The position numbers were made by a program, and so were the translations under genes. Positions 50,731-60,092 of a stretch of 64,000 nucleotides of DNA are shown here, one piece after another. The notes under the pieces are model-generated. The model did not search any database. It was not told where the DNA came from and worked only from the letters and a program-made list of their open reading frames with translations. Positions within the stretch are counted from its first letter, which is position 1. Each line of letters starts with the position of its first letter. Source of the stretch: GW2011-AR15 sp964428335 (GTDB lineage Archaea > Nanobdellota > Nanobdellia > Woesearchaeales > GW2011-AR15); contig CAYRXW010000004.1 of assembly GCA_964428335.1 (NCBI GenBank), positions 114,979 through 178,978 of the forward strand, written 5' to 3'.

Positions 50731-51327
50731 TCATTGAGAATGTTCGAAAAAAGTGCCATAAAACACTTGATTTTGCAACGCTTCAGGTTGCTGTGCTATA
50801 GTCATATAGCTAAGTTTTTTTGATTCTAGAAAATGAACCAGTGACTCAGGCAAAACATGTTTTGTACCAACTATAGACAAAATAGGTAAATTTTGGTTTT
50901 CATAATGACTTAAAATTTTGCTAGTCATAACTGCTTCTCGCAGTGGGTTGATCATTGATAGATATAATTCATACTTTCCAGCAAAGCCAAATTCTGATAA
51001 GATATTTCCTATCTTTTCTTTTAGTGCTTGCTTGCTTAAGGCATGTTGTTCAGGATTAGAATTTGGTATATCACATAATTCCACTTTTGTTTGATACTTT
51101 GTTTCCCAGCCCAAGATCATATCAAGATCTTCCTTTCTTGACAAATCTGCATCTGCTCCTTCATGCAAAATGATTTTTGGTTTGATAATCTGAATTATTT
51201 CTTCCTGGACTTTCCTGTATGCTACATTATGGCCTTCTCCAACAAGCAGTATTTGAGGATTTTCACCAACTATTCTATAGCCATAATGATATGACTTACA
51301 AATAGCGATTAATCTCTCAATCTCCAT
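50731..51327 (-). CDS. TraB/PrgY-like (GxxxEGH) protein
   Basis: A 198-residue protein. PQILLVGEGHNVAYRKVQEE at the start matches the GE(x)H motif of the TraB/TIKI superfamily, and REAVMTSKILSHYENQNLPI, then LSIVGTKHV, matches the paired R...G.xH motif. TIKI-type proteins include metalloproteases; many prokaryotic members have no assigned role. There is no membrane anchor, unlike TraB. A minus-strand TATA-like CCTTTAAATAAAA (51347-51359) fits a leaderless start. Confidence 0.5.
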   Translation of the reverse strand: MEIERLIAICKSYHYGYRIVGENPQILLVGEGHNVAYRKVQEEIIQIIKPKIILHEGADADLSRKEDLDMILGWETKYQTKVELCDIPNSNPEQHALSKQALKEKIGNILSEFGFAGKYELYLSMINPLREAVMTSKILSHYENQNLPILSIVGTKHVLPESLVHFLESKKLSYMTIAQQPEALQNQVFYGTFFEHSQ

Positions 51328-51380
51328 TTTGCTTGTGATCTAGAGGTTTTATTTAAAGGTTAACACACAAATTCTGCCAA

Positions 51381-51390
51381 AATATTTATA
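51381..51390 (+). promoter_or_regulatory. TATA box of alaS
   Basis: AATATTTATA lies 25-34 bases before the ATG at 51415 and decides against the in-frame TTG at 51409. Confidence 0.55.
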
Positions 51391-51414
51391 ACCCTCCTCT
51401 ATTTATTCTTGGAA

Positions 51415-53931
51415 ATGAAAACCGATAAGGAAATCAAAAAAGAATTCAAGCTTGAAGCATCAAAAAATCCTGAAAAGTTCTATGCTGTAGAACATCTGAA
51501 GAGCGAAGGATTTGAAAGGAAGAAATGCAAGAAATGCGCAATGAATTTCTGGACAGTGAATGCTGACCAGGAACTGTGCGGGGATCCTGCGTGCTCAGGC
51601 GGATTTAGGTTCATTGGAAACACTCCTGCAAAAGAAGAATTGGATTACATCCAGCTTTGGAAAAAGTTTTCAGAGATATTCAAAAAGCAGGGATATACAC
51701 CTATTGACAGGTACCCTGTTGTAGCAAGATGGCGTGATGACCAGTACTGGGTAGGCGCATCAATCTATGACTTCCAGCCGCACGTTGTCTCAGGAGAGGT
51801 TGAGCCACCTGCAAATCCTTTGGTCGTCCCACAGTTCTGCCTAAGGTTCAATGATATTGATAATGTAGGAATTACTGGAGCACATTACACAGGTTTTGTG
51901 ATGATTGGCCAGCATATGTTCGTTCCTGAAGAAAAATGGAGCCAGAATAAGGTGTTTTCAGATATCCATTTATGGCTAAAGAAAGGTCTTGGCCTTCCAA
52001 ATAAGGAAATAACGTTTCATGAAGATGCATGGGCCGGTGGAGGGAACTTTGGACCATGCATGGAATATTTTTCACGTGGATTAGAACTTGGAAACCAGGT
52101 CTATATGCTATACGAACAGACACCTACAGGAAGAAAAGGCCTTCCTCTTAAAGTCCTGGATATGGGAATGGGTCATGAAAGGAATGCATGGTTCACAAAA
52201 GGAACCAGTACAAGTTACGAGACTACTTTCCCAAGCGTTTCAAAAAAATTGTATAAGATTGCAGGAATAAAGCCTGAAGGAGAATTAATGAAAAAGTTCC
52301 TTCCTTATTCTTCCTACCTTAATATTGATGAAGTTGAAGATATAAATAAGACATGGAAGGAAGTCGCTGCAAAGATAGATATAGATGCAGATGAATTAAA
52401 GGAAAAGATACTTCCCCTAAGCGCCTTATATTCTGTTGCTGAGCATACAAGATCAGGACTATTTGCAATCTCAGACGGAGCCTTGCCAAATAATGTCGGT
52501 GGAGGATATAATCTGAGAGTAATCCTAAGAAGGGCGATGGATTTCATCACAAAGTATGACTGGGACATGAACATGCAGGATATTGCCGAGTGGCATGCTG
52601 ATTATCTAAAACCAATATTCCCTGAGCTTTCAGAGAACTTGGATTCTGTAAAGAACATCCTTGAAGTTGAAAAGAAAAAATGCGCTGAAAACAGGAAAAA
52701 ATCAAAGCAGGTAATTGTAAGCCTGCTTGAAAAAAACAGCGAAATAACGGATGATAAGTTCCTTGAGCTCTATACTTCGCAGGGGATAAGCCCTGAAATG
52801 GTATTTGAGCATGCAAAATCACTGGGAAGAAAACTAAAGACACCTGATGATTTCTATGGAAAGGTAGCGCAGCTAAAAAAAGAAGAGCAGGAAATAAAGG
52901 AAGTAAAGGAAAAACTGGATTTAGATGATGTACCTGAAACTGAGATAATGTATTACAAGGATTTTGCATTGGTTGAATTCACAGGTTCGGTCTTAAAGGT
53001 AATCGATAACAAAGTAATACTGAACCAGACTGCATTTTACCCTACATCAGGCGGACAGCTGCATGATGAAGGGACGCTTGAAGGATATAAATTAATAGAT
53101 GCGTATAAGCAGGGAGGAAAAGTAGTCCATGTGCTGGATGATAAGCCAAAATGGAAAAAAGGGGATATTGTGCATGGGAAGATAGATTTTGCAAGAAGGC
53201 TTCAGCTTGCCCAGCATCACACATCGACACATATAATCAATGGTGCTGCCAAAAGGGTTCTAGGAAACCATATCTGGCAGGCAGGAGCAGCTAAAGGGCT
53301 AAGCAAGGCAAGATTGGATATCACTCATTATGAATCATTGACTGATGAACAGGTATTGAAAATAGAAAGGCTGGCAAACCAGATAGTAGAAGAAAACAGG
53401 CCAGTCTATTCAAGTGTCATGCCAAAGCATCTTGCTGAAAAACAGTACGGCTTTACGCTTTACCAGGGTGGAGCAATTCCTGGAAAGAACCTAAGGGTTG
53501 TATCAATCCCTGATTTTGACACTGAAGCATGCGGAGGGACACACCTTCACCTGACTGGAGAAGCAAAGTGCATAAAGATTGTGAAAACAAGCAAGATCCA
53601 GGATGCAATGGTAAGGATTGAATTCACAGCAGGGGAAGCAGCTGCAAAAGAATTAAACAGGGAAACAGGGATATTGCAGGAAGCTGCAAAGATACTTGAT
53701 TGCCAGGTTAATCAGGTTCCTGGAAGGGCACAAGAACTTTTTGATAAGTGGAAAAAAGCTGTAAAAAAAGGATTGAAAGAGCCAGAATTATTCAGGCTGA
53801 CTTCAGCTGCAGAAAGCAAGGACAGCGAGCCGATAATGGTAAAAAATACAGCAGCAACGCTTGCAACACAGCCTGAACACATTTCAAAGACACTTACAAG
53901 GTTTTTGAAGGAACTGATGGATAAGAAATAG
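51415..53931 (+). CDS. alaS: Alanyl-tRNA synthetase, archaeal type
   Basis: The 838-residue enzyme has the archaeal N-terminal zinc region (CKKCAMNFW, then ELCGDPAC). The class II aminoacylation core includes PVVARWRDDQYWVGASIYDF and FHEDAWAGGGNFGPCMEYF. A helical tRNA-recognition region follows, then the editing domain with HHTSTHIINGAAKRV (HxxxH) and EACGGTHLHLTG (CxxxH). The C-terminal dimerisation domain is short, making the protein a little smaller than the about 900 residues usual in archaea. It charges tRNA-Ala and clears Ser/Gly mistakes. Confidence 0.95.
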   Translation: MKTDKEIKKEFKLEASKNPEKFYAVEHLKSEGFERKKCKKCAMNFWTVNADQELCGDPACSGGFRFIGNTPAKEELDYIQLWKKFSEIFKKQGYTPIDRYPVVARWRDDQYWVGASIYDFQPHVVSGEVEPPANPLVVPQFCLRFNDIDNVGITGAHYTGFVMIGQHMFVPEEKWSQNKVFSDIHLWLKKGLGLPNKEITFHEDAWAGGGNFGPCMEYFSRGLELGNQVYMLYEQTPTGRKGLPLKVLDMGMGHERNAWFTKGTSTSYETTFPSVSKKLYKIAGIKPEGELMKKFLPYSSYLNIDEVEDINKTWKEVAAKIDIDADELKEKILPLSALYSVAEHTRSGLFAISDGALPNNVGGGYNLRVILRRAMDFITKYDWDMNMQDIAEWHADYLKPIFPELSENLDSVKNILEVEKKKCAENRKKSKQVIVSLLEKNSEITDDKFLELYTSQGISPEMVFEHAKSLGRKLKTPDDFYGKVAQLKKEEQEIKEVKEKLDLDDVPETEIMYYKDFALVEFTGSVLKVIDNKVILNQTAFYPTSGGQLHDEGTLEGYKLIDAYKQGGKVVHVLDDKPKWKKGDIVHGKIDFARRLQLAQHHTSTHIINGAAKRVLGNHIWQAGAAKGLSKARLDITHYESLTDEQVLKIERLANQIVEENRPVYSSVMPKHLAEKQYGFTLYQGGAIPGKNLRVVSIPDFDTEACGGTHLHLTGEAKCIKIVKTSKIQDAMVRIEFTAGEAAAKELNRETGILQEAAKILDCQVNQVPGRAQELFDKWKKAVKKGLKEPELFRLTSAAESKDSEPIMVKNTAATLATQPEHISKTLTRFLKELMDKK

Positions 53932-53933
53932 GC

Positions 53934-54659
53934 TTATGATTTTGCATATTGGAGCATTTGTAAACCTAGTAAAATTGTATATCTTTCAATTGGATGGGTT
54001 TGCTTAATTCCAAGTGCTGGTTTCATATCTTCCTTAATAAGACAATCAATAACCCTCTTTGTGAGAAAATATGTGAAATTTGACATTGTTTTACTTGATA
54101 AGATAGAATGCAAAACTTCTGGAAGTAACCTATCACCATATTTAAGAATAAAATCCAAAGTGATGGTTTTCATCCCTCTCTCATAAACCTGTTTGTTAAT
54201 ATCATCATAGTGCATATGTTTTTTTTCATAATTTAATAAAAAAGCTTCAGCTTCATTAAATGAACTTGGCATTGATTCTAAATCTAACCTTTCTCCTACC
54301 TGAATCCAAAAATCTAGACTTAATTCTTTGTTATTTTGTGCTATCTCAACTTTTTCAATTTGTTCGATATAATAAATAGGTAAGCAGATTAAAGCGCATA
54401 GCGAGTATAACATTGAATCATTTGGAATTGAGATATGAGAAGTTTTCATTTTCTGTAAATATTTTTCAGAACCCTCTATTCCTTCTTTAAGAACATGTTG
54501 CAGCCCTTTCATTGTTTGAACAACATTATGTGACTCTAAAAGTATTTTTGAATCCTTTGGGATTGCATCACTGCTTAGTCCTGCAACAGCAATACCTATT
54601 GCTGCCGGAAGCTTATGGCTATCATAGAATTCAATCAAAGGATGATGGTACAACGCCAT
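53934..54659 (-). CDS. Hypothetical helical protein
   Basis: A 241-residue helical protein (KMKTSHISIPNDSMLYSLCA; DFILKYGDRLLPEVLHSILS). No recognised family. The frame reaches 54722 and would overlap the ferredoxin gene; MALYHHPLIEFYDSHKL at 54659 avoids that, and an AT-rich TATA-like stretch lies about 25-40 bases before it. It begins three bases beyond alaS in convergent orientation. Confidence 0.55.
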   Translation of the reverse strand: MALYHHPLIEFYDSHKLPAAIGIAVAGLSSDAIPKDSKILLESHNVVQTMKGLQHVLKEGIEGSEKYLQKMKTSHISIPNDSMLYSLCALICLPIYYIEQIEKVEIAQNNKELSLDFWIQVGERLDLESMPSSFNEAEAFLLNYEKKHMHYDDINKQVYERGMKTITLDFILKYGDRLLPEVLHSILSSKTMSNFTYFLTKRVIDCLIKEDMKPALGIKQTHPIERYTILLGLQMLQYAKS

Positions 54660-54696
54660 CTTGAGCAAAAAAAATAACTTATTTAAAAATAATATG

Positions 54697-54945
54697 TCAA
54701 ATTTTCCTTTTCCCTTCTTCATCCTCTATATGGATGCACTCGACAGGGCAGCTTTCAGCAGCCTCAAAATTGATGTCAAAATCCTTCTGGTCCAGATGCA
54801 GTTCCTGGATTTCACCAACATGTTTCCCGCCGATAATATCTGACTTGCCGTCATCATTCATCTCCCAGAATTTTGGAGCTATTACTGCGCATGCCCCGCA
54901 TCCTATGCATACCGGCCTGTCATGGATAAGCTTGAATTTTGTCAT
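54697..54945 (-). CDS. Single-cluster ferredoxin
   Basis: The 82-residue protein has VCIGCGACAVIAP (C13, C16, C19) and SCPVECI (C66, C70). The fourth ligand to a [4Fe-4S] cluster is C66 before proline; C70 may be free. A beta-turn insertion (ELHLDQKDFDINFEAAE) lies between them. It is a small soluble electron carrier. A candidate partner is the 2-oxoacid or radical-SAM chemistry elsewhere in the genome; no partner gene is adjacent. Confidence 0.88.
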   Translation of the reverse strand: MTKFKLIHDRPVCIGCGACAVIAPKFWEMNDDGKSDIIGGKHVGEIQELHLDQKDFDINFEAAESCPVECIHIEDEEGKRKI

Positions 54946-55017
54946 TTTTTAGTATTATAGCAAAGGAAATTTAAGTTATTATAAATCTATCGCTAAAAGA
55001 TAACAAAGACGTAAAAC

Positions 55018-55650
55018 CTACTTTTGCTTTTTTACTCCATATTTTTGGCATTCTTTCTCTAAAAAACACCTGCTGCATAAAGGAACTGGAGCCTTGCATA
55101 AAGCCCTTCCATGCTCAATCAAAACATAGGTTACTCTATTCCATAATTCCTTTGGATAAAGTTTCATCAGATCTTTTTCGATTTTATCCGGTGAAGAGTT
55201 TTTTGTAAGGCCCAGCCTGAAACTTAATCTTTTTACATGCGTATCAACTGCAACGCCTTCATTAATTCCAAAAGCATTGCTTAATACAATATTTGCAGTC
55301 TTTCTTGCAACACCTGGAAGTTCTAAGAGCTCCTGCATTGTTTTAGGAACATTTCCATTATGCCTCTCAACAATGATTTTGCATGTTTCCTTTATGTGCT
55401 TGGCTTTTGCATTGTAAAATCCTGTTGATTTTATCACTTTCTTAAGCTCATCAATGTCTCCGTAAGCATAATCTTCTGCTTTTTTATATTTCTTGAAAAG
55501 TTCTTTTGTAACAATGTTTACCCTTATGTCTGTGCATTGGGCTGAGAGCATGACTGAGATTAGAAGTTCCAGTGGATTTGAGTAATTGAGGGCTATTTTG
55601 GATTCTTTATACTTGCCTCTTAGCAATCGGTAAAGACTGGCAGGTGTCAT
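55018..55650 (-). CDS. nth: Endonuclease III (DNA glycosylase/AP lyase)
   Basis: A 210-residue HhH-GPD enzyme. The hairpin ELPGVARKTANIVLSNAFG holds the catalytic lysine K117, and VAVDTHVKRLS holds the essential D136. The iron-sulfur loop is C185-x6-C192-x2-C195-x5-C201. It removes oxidised pyrimidines and cuts at the resulting abasic site. The frame reaches 55770, but the HhH family begins with MTPASLYRLL at 55650, 16 bases after the pentein gene's stop. Confidence 0.92.
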   Translation of the reverse strand: MTPASLYRLLRGKYKESKIALNYSNPLELLISVMLSAQCTDIRVNIVTKELFKKYKKAEDYAYGDIDELKKVIKSTGFYNAKAKHIKETCKIIVERHNGNVPKTMQELLELPGVARKTANIVLSNAFGINEGVAVDTHVKRLSFRLGLTKNSSPDKIEKDLMKLYPKELWNRVTYVLIEHGRALCKAPVPLCSRCFLEKECQKYGVKKQK

Positions 55651-55666
55651 ATTTTTAGTAAATAGG

Positions 55667-56512
55667 CTACTCCTTAAAAAACCAATCGTCCCGGAACATA
55701 TTTTCAAGGATTCCAACATCATGGAAAGTATTTGTGAGGCAATGAGCGCCTGCCTGAGAGATAAGGGCATGGTTATAATCAGATCCTAGGTTTACAGCCT
55801 CAACTCCTTTTTTTTCAAGTTTCACCTGTAACTTAGGGCTGCCATATAGAATTACTTTTTTAGCTGGCTCATAAGGTACAAAATTTGGAGCATAAGGTTC
55901 AGTTGTTGTAACAACATCAAAATTTTCAAGTATTGGCTTTAAGATTTGCCTATTTGACATCCTATAAGCTTTATCTATCACAAGTATATTTTTCCACCTT
56001 ATGTAATTGATGTATGGATCAATATCAACCGGAACATCTCCTGCAGGAACTTTGTACATCCTTATTCCCAGCAAATCCTCCATTGCTGAGGTCATGCTAT
56101 CATATTCATAGGGTGATTTTGCTGAGCTTTCTGAAACCATGAATCCATGTTCTGTCGGGATGACTGAGCCACCATTAAAGTCCCAGAAATTTGGTTGCCT
56201 TAGATCATAATTTGAGAAAGTGATATATGTATTATTCCATAACAGCCAGTGGTTTCTTGGATAGTCATAACCTATTTTTTTATAAGGTATTCCTAATCTT
56301 TCAAATTCATTTTTTAAGGCACAAAATATATCATATGTTTTTTTGCCTCCACCTGTTCCAAGGCTGACTATAGGGACATCTGCTTCAAGCTTTGTTTTTC
56401 TCAGTTTAGGCTTGACATCTAATGGATTTGATACATCCATCTCCAGGACTGAAATAAATGGCATCATATCCGGCTCAAAAATCTTATATAAAAAGTTTGT
56501 TAAACCAAACAT
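55667..56512 (-). CDS. Pentein-fold (amidinotransferase/deiminase-like) protein
   Basis: A 281-residue protein. Late in the sequence QAGAHCLTNTFHDVG matches the catalytic cysteine of the pentein superfamily (agmatine deiminase GGxHCxT). GDVPVDIDPYINYIRWKNIL, with its strand structure, and HGFMVSESSAKSPYEYDS lie where other active-site residues occur. Penteins act on guanidino groups (agmatine, arginine, peptidyl-arginine). The match is partial, so the substrate is open. It precedes nth on the same strand. Confidence 0.55.
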   Translation of the reverse strand: MFGLTNFLYKIFEPDMMPFISVLEMDVSNPLDVKPKLRKTKLEADVPIVSLGTGGGKKTYDIFCALKNEFERLGIPYKKIGYDYPRNHWLLWNNTYITFSNYDLRQPNFWDFNGGSVIPTEHGFMVSESSAKSPYEYDSMTSAMEDLLGIRMYKVPAGDVPVDIDPYINYIRWKNILVIDKAYRMSNRQILKPILENFDVVTTTEPYAPNFVPYEPAKKVILYGSPKLQVKLEKKGVEAVNLGSDYNHALISQAGAHCLTNTFHDVGILENMFRDDWFFKE

Positions 56513-56542
56513 ATAAAACCTGAGTCTTCATATCTTTTCAAT

Positions 56543-56821
56543 ATGAAAACAATCACTGAAAAGATTCCCGGAGGAAAGCTTGTTACGATAAAGGTTGACT
56601 TTGGAAGCAAGATTAAGAAAGTCCAGATTTTAGGGGATTTTTTCATGCATCCTGAAGAAGGGATTTTGGACATAGAAAAAAAATTCATTGGCCTTGACTT
56701 GAAGTTTGATGAGAAGAAAATAGCATCTGAGATAGAAGATATGATTAAATCAAGGAACTATGAGCTTATAGGTGTTGACATACCCTCAGTAGTGAGCATG
56801 GTAAAGAGGTCGCTTAAATGA
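56543..56821 (+). CDS. lplB: Lipoate-protein ligase, C-terminal domain subunit (LplB)
   Basis: This 92-residue protein corresponds to the small C-terminal domain of bacterial LplA: KLVTIKVDFGSKIKKVQILG, then DFFMHPEEGILDIEKKFIGL. In Thermoplasma the enzyme is split in two genes, and this subunit is needed to make lipoyl-AMP. Its stop overlaps the next start in ATGA, so the two chains are made in equal amounts. Confidence 0.85.
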   Translation: MKTITEKIPGGKLVTIKVDFGSKIKKVQILGDFFMHPEEGILDIEKKFIGLDLKFDEKKIASEIEDMIKSRNYELIGVDIPSVVSMVKRSLK

Positions 56822-57561
56822 AATGGAGAATTGTCCCAATCACTGTTTATGATGCTTATATGAACATGGCTATTGATGAGGCCTTAAGCGAATCAGTCTC
56901 AAAAGGCGCTCCTCCTACAATAAGGTTCTATAAATGGATGCCTTCAGCAGTCTCAATAGGCTATTTCCAGAGCATGAATGACGTTGTAGATGTTGAATCC
57001 TGTGAAAGGCAGAAAGTAGACATAGTCAGGAGAAGGACTGGCGGAGGAGCAGTATATCATTGGGATGATGGCGAGATAACCTATTCAATCGCTGCACCTT
57101 TGGGCGTGTTTTCAAAAAATATCATCGAAAGCTACAAGGAGATATGCGGCTATGTGATAAAAGGGCTTAAGAATCTTGGAATCAGGGCAGAATTTGCCCC
57201 TATAAACGATATTATTGCTGATGGAAAGAAGATATCCGGAAACGCCCAGACAAGAAGAAACGGGGTGCTATTGCAGCACGGCACAATACTTCATAATGTT
57301 GATGTCCATACAATGTTTACCCTACTTAAAGTCCCTGATGAAAAGATAAGGGACAAGATGATACAGAATGTGAAAGAACGTGTAACTTGCATAAACAATT
57401 TCAGGAAAGCAAATTTTGATGAAACTTATCATGCTCTACTGAAAGGCTTTAGCGAAGGCAAGGAATACGAAGAAAAGGAATTAAGCGAAGAAGAGCTAGA
57501 AAGGGCAATTGAGCTTGCTGGAAGCAGGTATTCAGATAAGGAATGGAATTTTATGAGATAA
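56818..57561 (+). CDS. lplA: Lipoate-protein ligase A, catalytic subunit
   Basis: The 247-residue catalytic half has the LplA/BPL fold pattern: PPTIRFYKWMPSAVSIGYFQ, IVRRRTGGGAVYHWDDGEIT (the RRxxGGGAVyH lipoate and adenylate loop), and DGKKISGNAQTRRNGVLLQH with the catalytic-type lysine. It attaches lipoate to lysines such as K42 of the E2 protein encoded at 60093-61307. It works with LplB encoded just before it. Confidence 0.92.
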   Translation: MKWRIVPITVYDAYMNMAIDEALSESVSKGAPPTIRFYKWMPSAVSIGYFQSMNDVVDVESCERQKVDIVRRRTGGGAVYHWDDGEITYSIAAPLGVFSKNIIESYKEICGYVIKGLKNLGIRAEFAPINDIIADGKKISGNAQTRRNGVLLQHGTILHNVDVHTMFTLLKVPDEKIRDKMIQNVKERVTCINNFRKANFDETYHALLKGFSEGKEYEEKELSEEELERAIELAGSRYSDKEWNFMR

Positions 57562-58470
57562 TTAAAATCCGCTTCTGGCTATTTTTTCAAGAGCTGAAAA
57601 TACTGTAAGTAAATGTCGCTCTTCAACTTTTGCCATGTTTTCATGATACCATGCTTGGTTTAAGCTTTCAGCCAAGGGATTATCACTAATAACCAGTACT
57701 TCTCCATGCAATATATTCATATCAAACAATATATCATGAGCTGCAGCTTCTGCTGCTAGAGCTGTATTTTCCATTGATACTGCTAAAAGCCCATTATAAT
57801 CAAAGAAGCGTCTCATCCAGTTCCAAACAACTTTTTGATCAATTGAATTCAGGTAAATCTCATCTGTTGTTTGTGTTGGTCCCTTATATACACTTTGGGT
57901 TTCCAATTTATGTTCCATTGCAGCTTCATATAATGCATCTACCATTTCAGGACTTGAATGTGGCCTATAAAAAGGGCTCATTATAATGCTACTTGTCTTT
58001 TCTCGCTTAACACCCTTTGTTGTTACAACAAAATCACCTTCTTTGAGTTTCGGATGCAAAGCGCCTGATGTTCCAGCTCTTGCAATAGCCAAATTTTTAT
58101 CATTAGGGTGCGAAACACGATAGGCATTTATCATTTCTGGTACTGTAATAGAAACTGCACCAGGACCCATCTGTGAAGCAACACCTGACATCTCAATGCC
58201 ATTAAAATATCCATGCATCCACGCAATTCCCCTTTCCTCAGCATAATGGGATTCCGCATTATCAAGAAGCTTTGCTGCTCTCATAATTCTTCCAGGACTG
58301 CCTCCTGTAAGGACAAATTTACTAAGATATGTTAGTTCAGTATGCAATTCTTTAGGGCCAGTTTCAAAAGTCAACCTTTGGTTCATATACATGCTTCTAA
58401 TAAGCATCTTTGCAACCGGAATTGGACCGTACTTTAAAACTTTATAAGGTATGTTATTAAGAGTTATCAT
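57562..58470 (-). CDS. Nucleoside phosphorylase (NP-I family)
   Basis: The 302-residue protein has FVLTGGSPGRIMRAAKLLDN (phosphate site), VASQMGPGAVSITVPEMINA (GMGxxS-like segment), IARAGTSGALHPKLKEGDFV (GTCG-like ribose/phosphate loop) and LAVSMENTALAAEAAAHDIL (the EMExAAL-like purine/ribose site). It is long for the family, close to the uridine/purine phosphorylases of about 250-300 residues. It frees base and ribose-1-phosphate. With the phosphoribosyltransferase 13 bases upstream it makes a salvage pair; substrate base is not clear. Confidence 0.85.
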   Translation of the reverse strand: MITLNNIPYKVLKYGPIPVAKMLIRSMYMNQRLTFETGPKELHTELTYLSKFVLTGGSPGRIMRAAKLLDNAESHYAEERGIAWMHGYFNGIEMSGVASQMGPGAVSITVPEMINAYRVSHPNDKNLAIARAGTSGALHPKLKEGDFVVTTKGVKREKTSSIIMSPFYRPHSSPEMVDALYEAAMEHKLETQSVYKGPTQTTDEIYLNSIDQKVVWNWMRRFFDYNGLLAVSMENTALAAEAAAHDILFDMNILHGEVLVISDNPLAESLNQAWYHENMAKVEERHLLTVFSALEKIARSGF

Positions 58471-58483
58471 CTTTCATTCACCT

Positions 58484-59569
58484 TCAATGTTCATATTGCA
58501 CTATCCCATAATTCAAAGCATTTGGCTTATAGTTTTTTATCTTCTCTATTCCGCCTAAACCTGTAAACAATATTACATTCATGAAAGCAACAACATTTGC
58601 TTTTGATTCTGGCATAGTAGCTTCATTCGCCAGTTGCCTTGCCAATTTTTTTAATCCTAGGCTTGTATACCATTTATCAATAAAAGGTATTCGTTTATCT
58701 TTCCCAATGTTATAAACAAGTTTTCCATCTCTGCACTCAATTGCGTTAGCTCCAGCAATCATAGTCTCAGCTGTGGCTTCAAGGTCATCTATAATAACTG
58801 CATTTCCCTTCCTTTCTTCCAGTTTGACATTAAGCCATTTCCAGGGTGGATATTCAGGCATAAATTTTGTTGCATAGTTTAAACCAGGTATGCTTCCTCC
58901 TTTTCTTATTTCAATGAATTTTTTCACCATTGCTCCTGCAAGATAACCTGCATAGCTTAAACCTCTTGCTTCTGCTCCAGCAACATAATCAATTTCTATA
59001 TTTTGTTGTGCCATTACATATCTGAACACATCAGGTATCAACCTGTTTAATCTATCATCATTATAGCATTCTTTAATTGTCTCAATATCATAGAAATTTA
59101 TTGGAAAGATTGGATTTTTAATAGCCTGAACAAGATTGCCGAGCCATTGCATCCCAAAGATAGGACTGATTTCTTCTTTATTTACCTTCAGTTCAAAAAA
59201 CTTGAAATGGGGATTGGTTTGTATATTATTTCTAATACTTGCAGCTACATGAGTAATTGCAAATGCAAAAACTGCATCAATTCCCATCTCCCTATGCCTG
59301 TTATAGTCATTTAATGCTTCTTCATTCAACTCTTTGATATTCTTTCTAAATAAATCATCATAAGATTCAAGTTCAACCTCATTAGCATCCAATATACCAT
59401 AAACAGCTGCAGCAATATTCCATAATCCCTTTTCTTTTACATCAATTAATCTGATAAACTCATCAAACCTTGATACATAGTGCTCTCCAAGTGCTATACC
59501 TGATTCCAATCCTTGCCTGTATCCTGGTAAGCTCACCAATCCTTCTAAAGAAACATCAATATCGACCAT
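58484..59569 (-). CDS. Type I phosphoribosyltransferase (APRT-like) with long N-terminal extension
   Basis: A 361-residue protein. The C-terminal part is a phosphoribosyltransferase domain: YVAGAEARGLSYAGYLAGAM (APRT-type RG...A loop) and NAVIIDDLEATAETMIAGAN (PRPP-binding loop, VDDxxATgxT). The first about 170 residues are extra and helical. Purine APRT domains are about 180 residues, so half the protein is additional. It probably joins a purine base to PRPP and is cotranscribed with the nucleoside phosphorylase. TGGAGGAA (59577-59584) is its ribosome binding site. Confidence 0.8.
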   Translation of the reverse strand: MVDIDVSLEGLVSLPGYRQGLESGIALGEHYVSRFDEFIRLIDVKEKGLWNIAAAVYGILDANEVELESYDDLFRKNIKELNEEALNDYNRHREMGIDAVFAFAITHVAASIRNNIQTNPHFKFFELKVNKEEISPIFGMQWLGNLVQAIKNPIFPINFYDIETIKECYNDDRLNRLIPDVFRYVMAQQNIEIDYVAGAEARGLSYAGYLAGAMVKKFIEIRKGGSIPGLNYATKFMPEYPPWKWLNVKLEERKGNAVIIDDLEATAETMIAGANAIECRDGKLVYNIGKDKRIPFIDKWYTSLGLKKLARQLANEATMPESKANVVAFMNVILFTGLGGIEKIKNYKPNALNYGIVQYEH

Positions 59570-59584
59570 GAGTATTTTCCTCCA

Positions 59585-59597
59585 TAGTTAATAACTA
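59585..59597. promoter_or_regulatory. Inverted repeat TAGTTA-A-TAACTA upstream of the purine-salvage genes
   Basis: It extends to ATAGTTAATAACTAT (59584-59598). It lies between the ribosome binding site and an AT-rich TATA-like stretch (59598-59607) of the minus-strand pair. Its half-site is the same as in the two repeats at 6208-6248. Confidence 0.4.
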
Positions 59598-59673
59598 TAT
59601 TAAATACTGTAAACTTATTAAACCCTCCTTACCACTTGCCTTAGACAAAAATAGAAGAAAATAAGTAAAAAAC

Positions 59674-60081
59674 CTAGACCCAGACTGCAAGGATTCCTCC
59701 GCTTATCAAAAGGACAGCTAGATAATGCCCTGCATTGATAAGGTAAAGCTTGAAAGGCTTTTTTTCATACAATACTATGTTGAACATTGTAGTCGCCAAA
59801 AAGCCTAGCCATATCAAAAACCCAAGCAACACTCCCTGGCTGAACGTAACAACATTCAGGAAGTTCATGAACAGGTCCAGCATGAACACCAAGATAAGAG
59901 TTACAAAAAATCCTCCGAGAAGGACTTTCCACATGCCTTTCATTGCAGCTTCCATCTCTTTCTTGGTCACTTTAATCTTCAAAAGCTTCTTCCATGCATC
60001 CCCAAACAAGAGAGGGCTGTACCAAAGTGCTCCAATAACAAAAGCAACAACTGTTGTGACAAATACAGACAGATAATTCAT
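59674..60081 (-). CDS. DUF1761 membrane protein
   Basis: The 135-residue protein has the DUF1761 start NYLSVFVTTVVAFVIGALWY with SPLLFGDAW, and four membrane helices, ending SGGILAVWV. The family has no assigned function. A GAGGTGA ribosome binding site (minus strand, 60090-60096) overlaps the stop of the E2 gene, so it is the last gene of the 2-oxoacid dehydrogenase operon. A link to that complex is by location only. Confidence 0.85.
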   Translation of the reverse strand: MNYLSVFVTTVVAFVIGALWYSPLLFGDAWKKLLKIKVTKKEMEAAMKGMWKVLLGGFFVTLILVFMLDLFMNFLNVVTFSQGVLLGFLIWLGFLATTMFNIVLYEKKPFKLYLINAGHYLAVLLISGGILAVWV

Positions 60082-60092
60082 TCTTTTTCACC

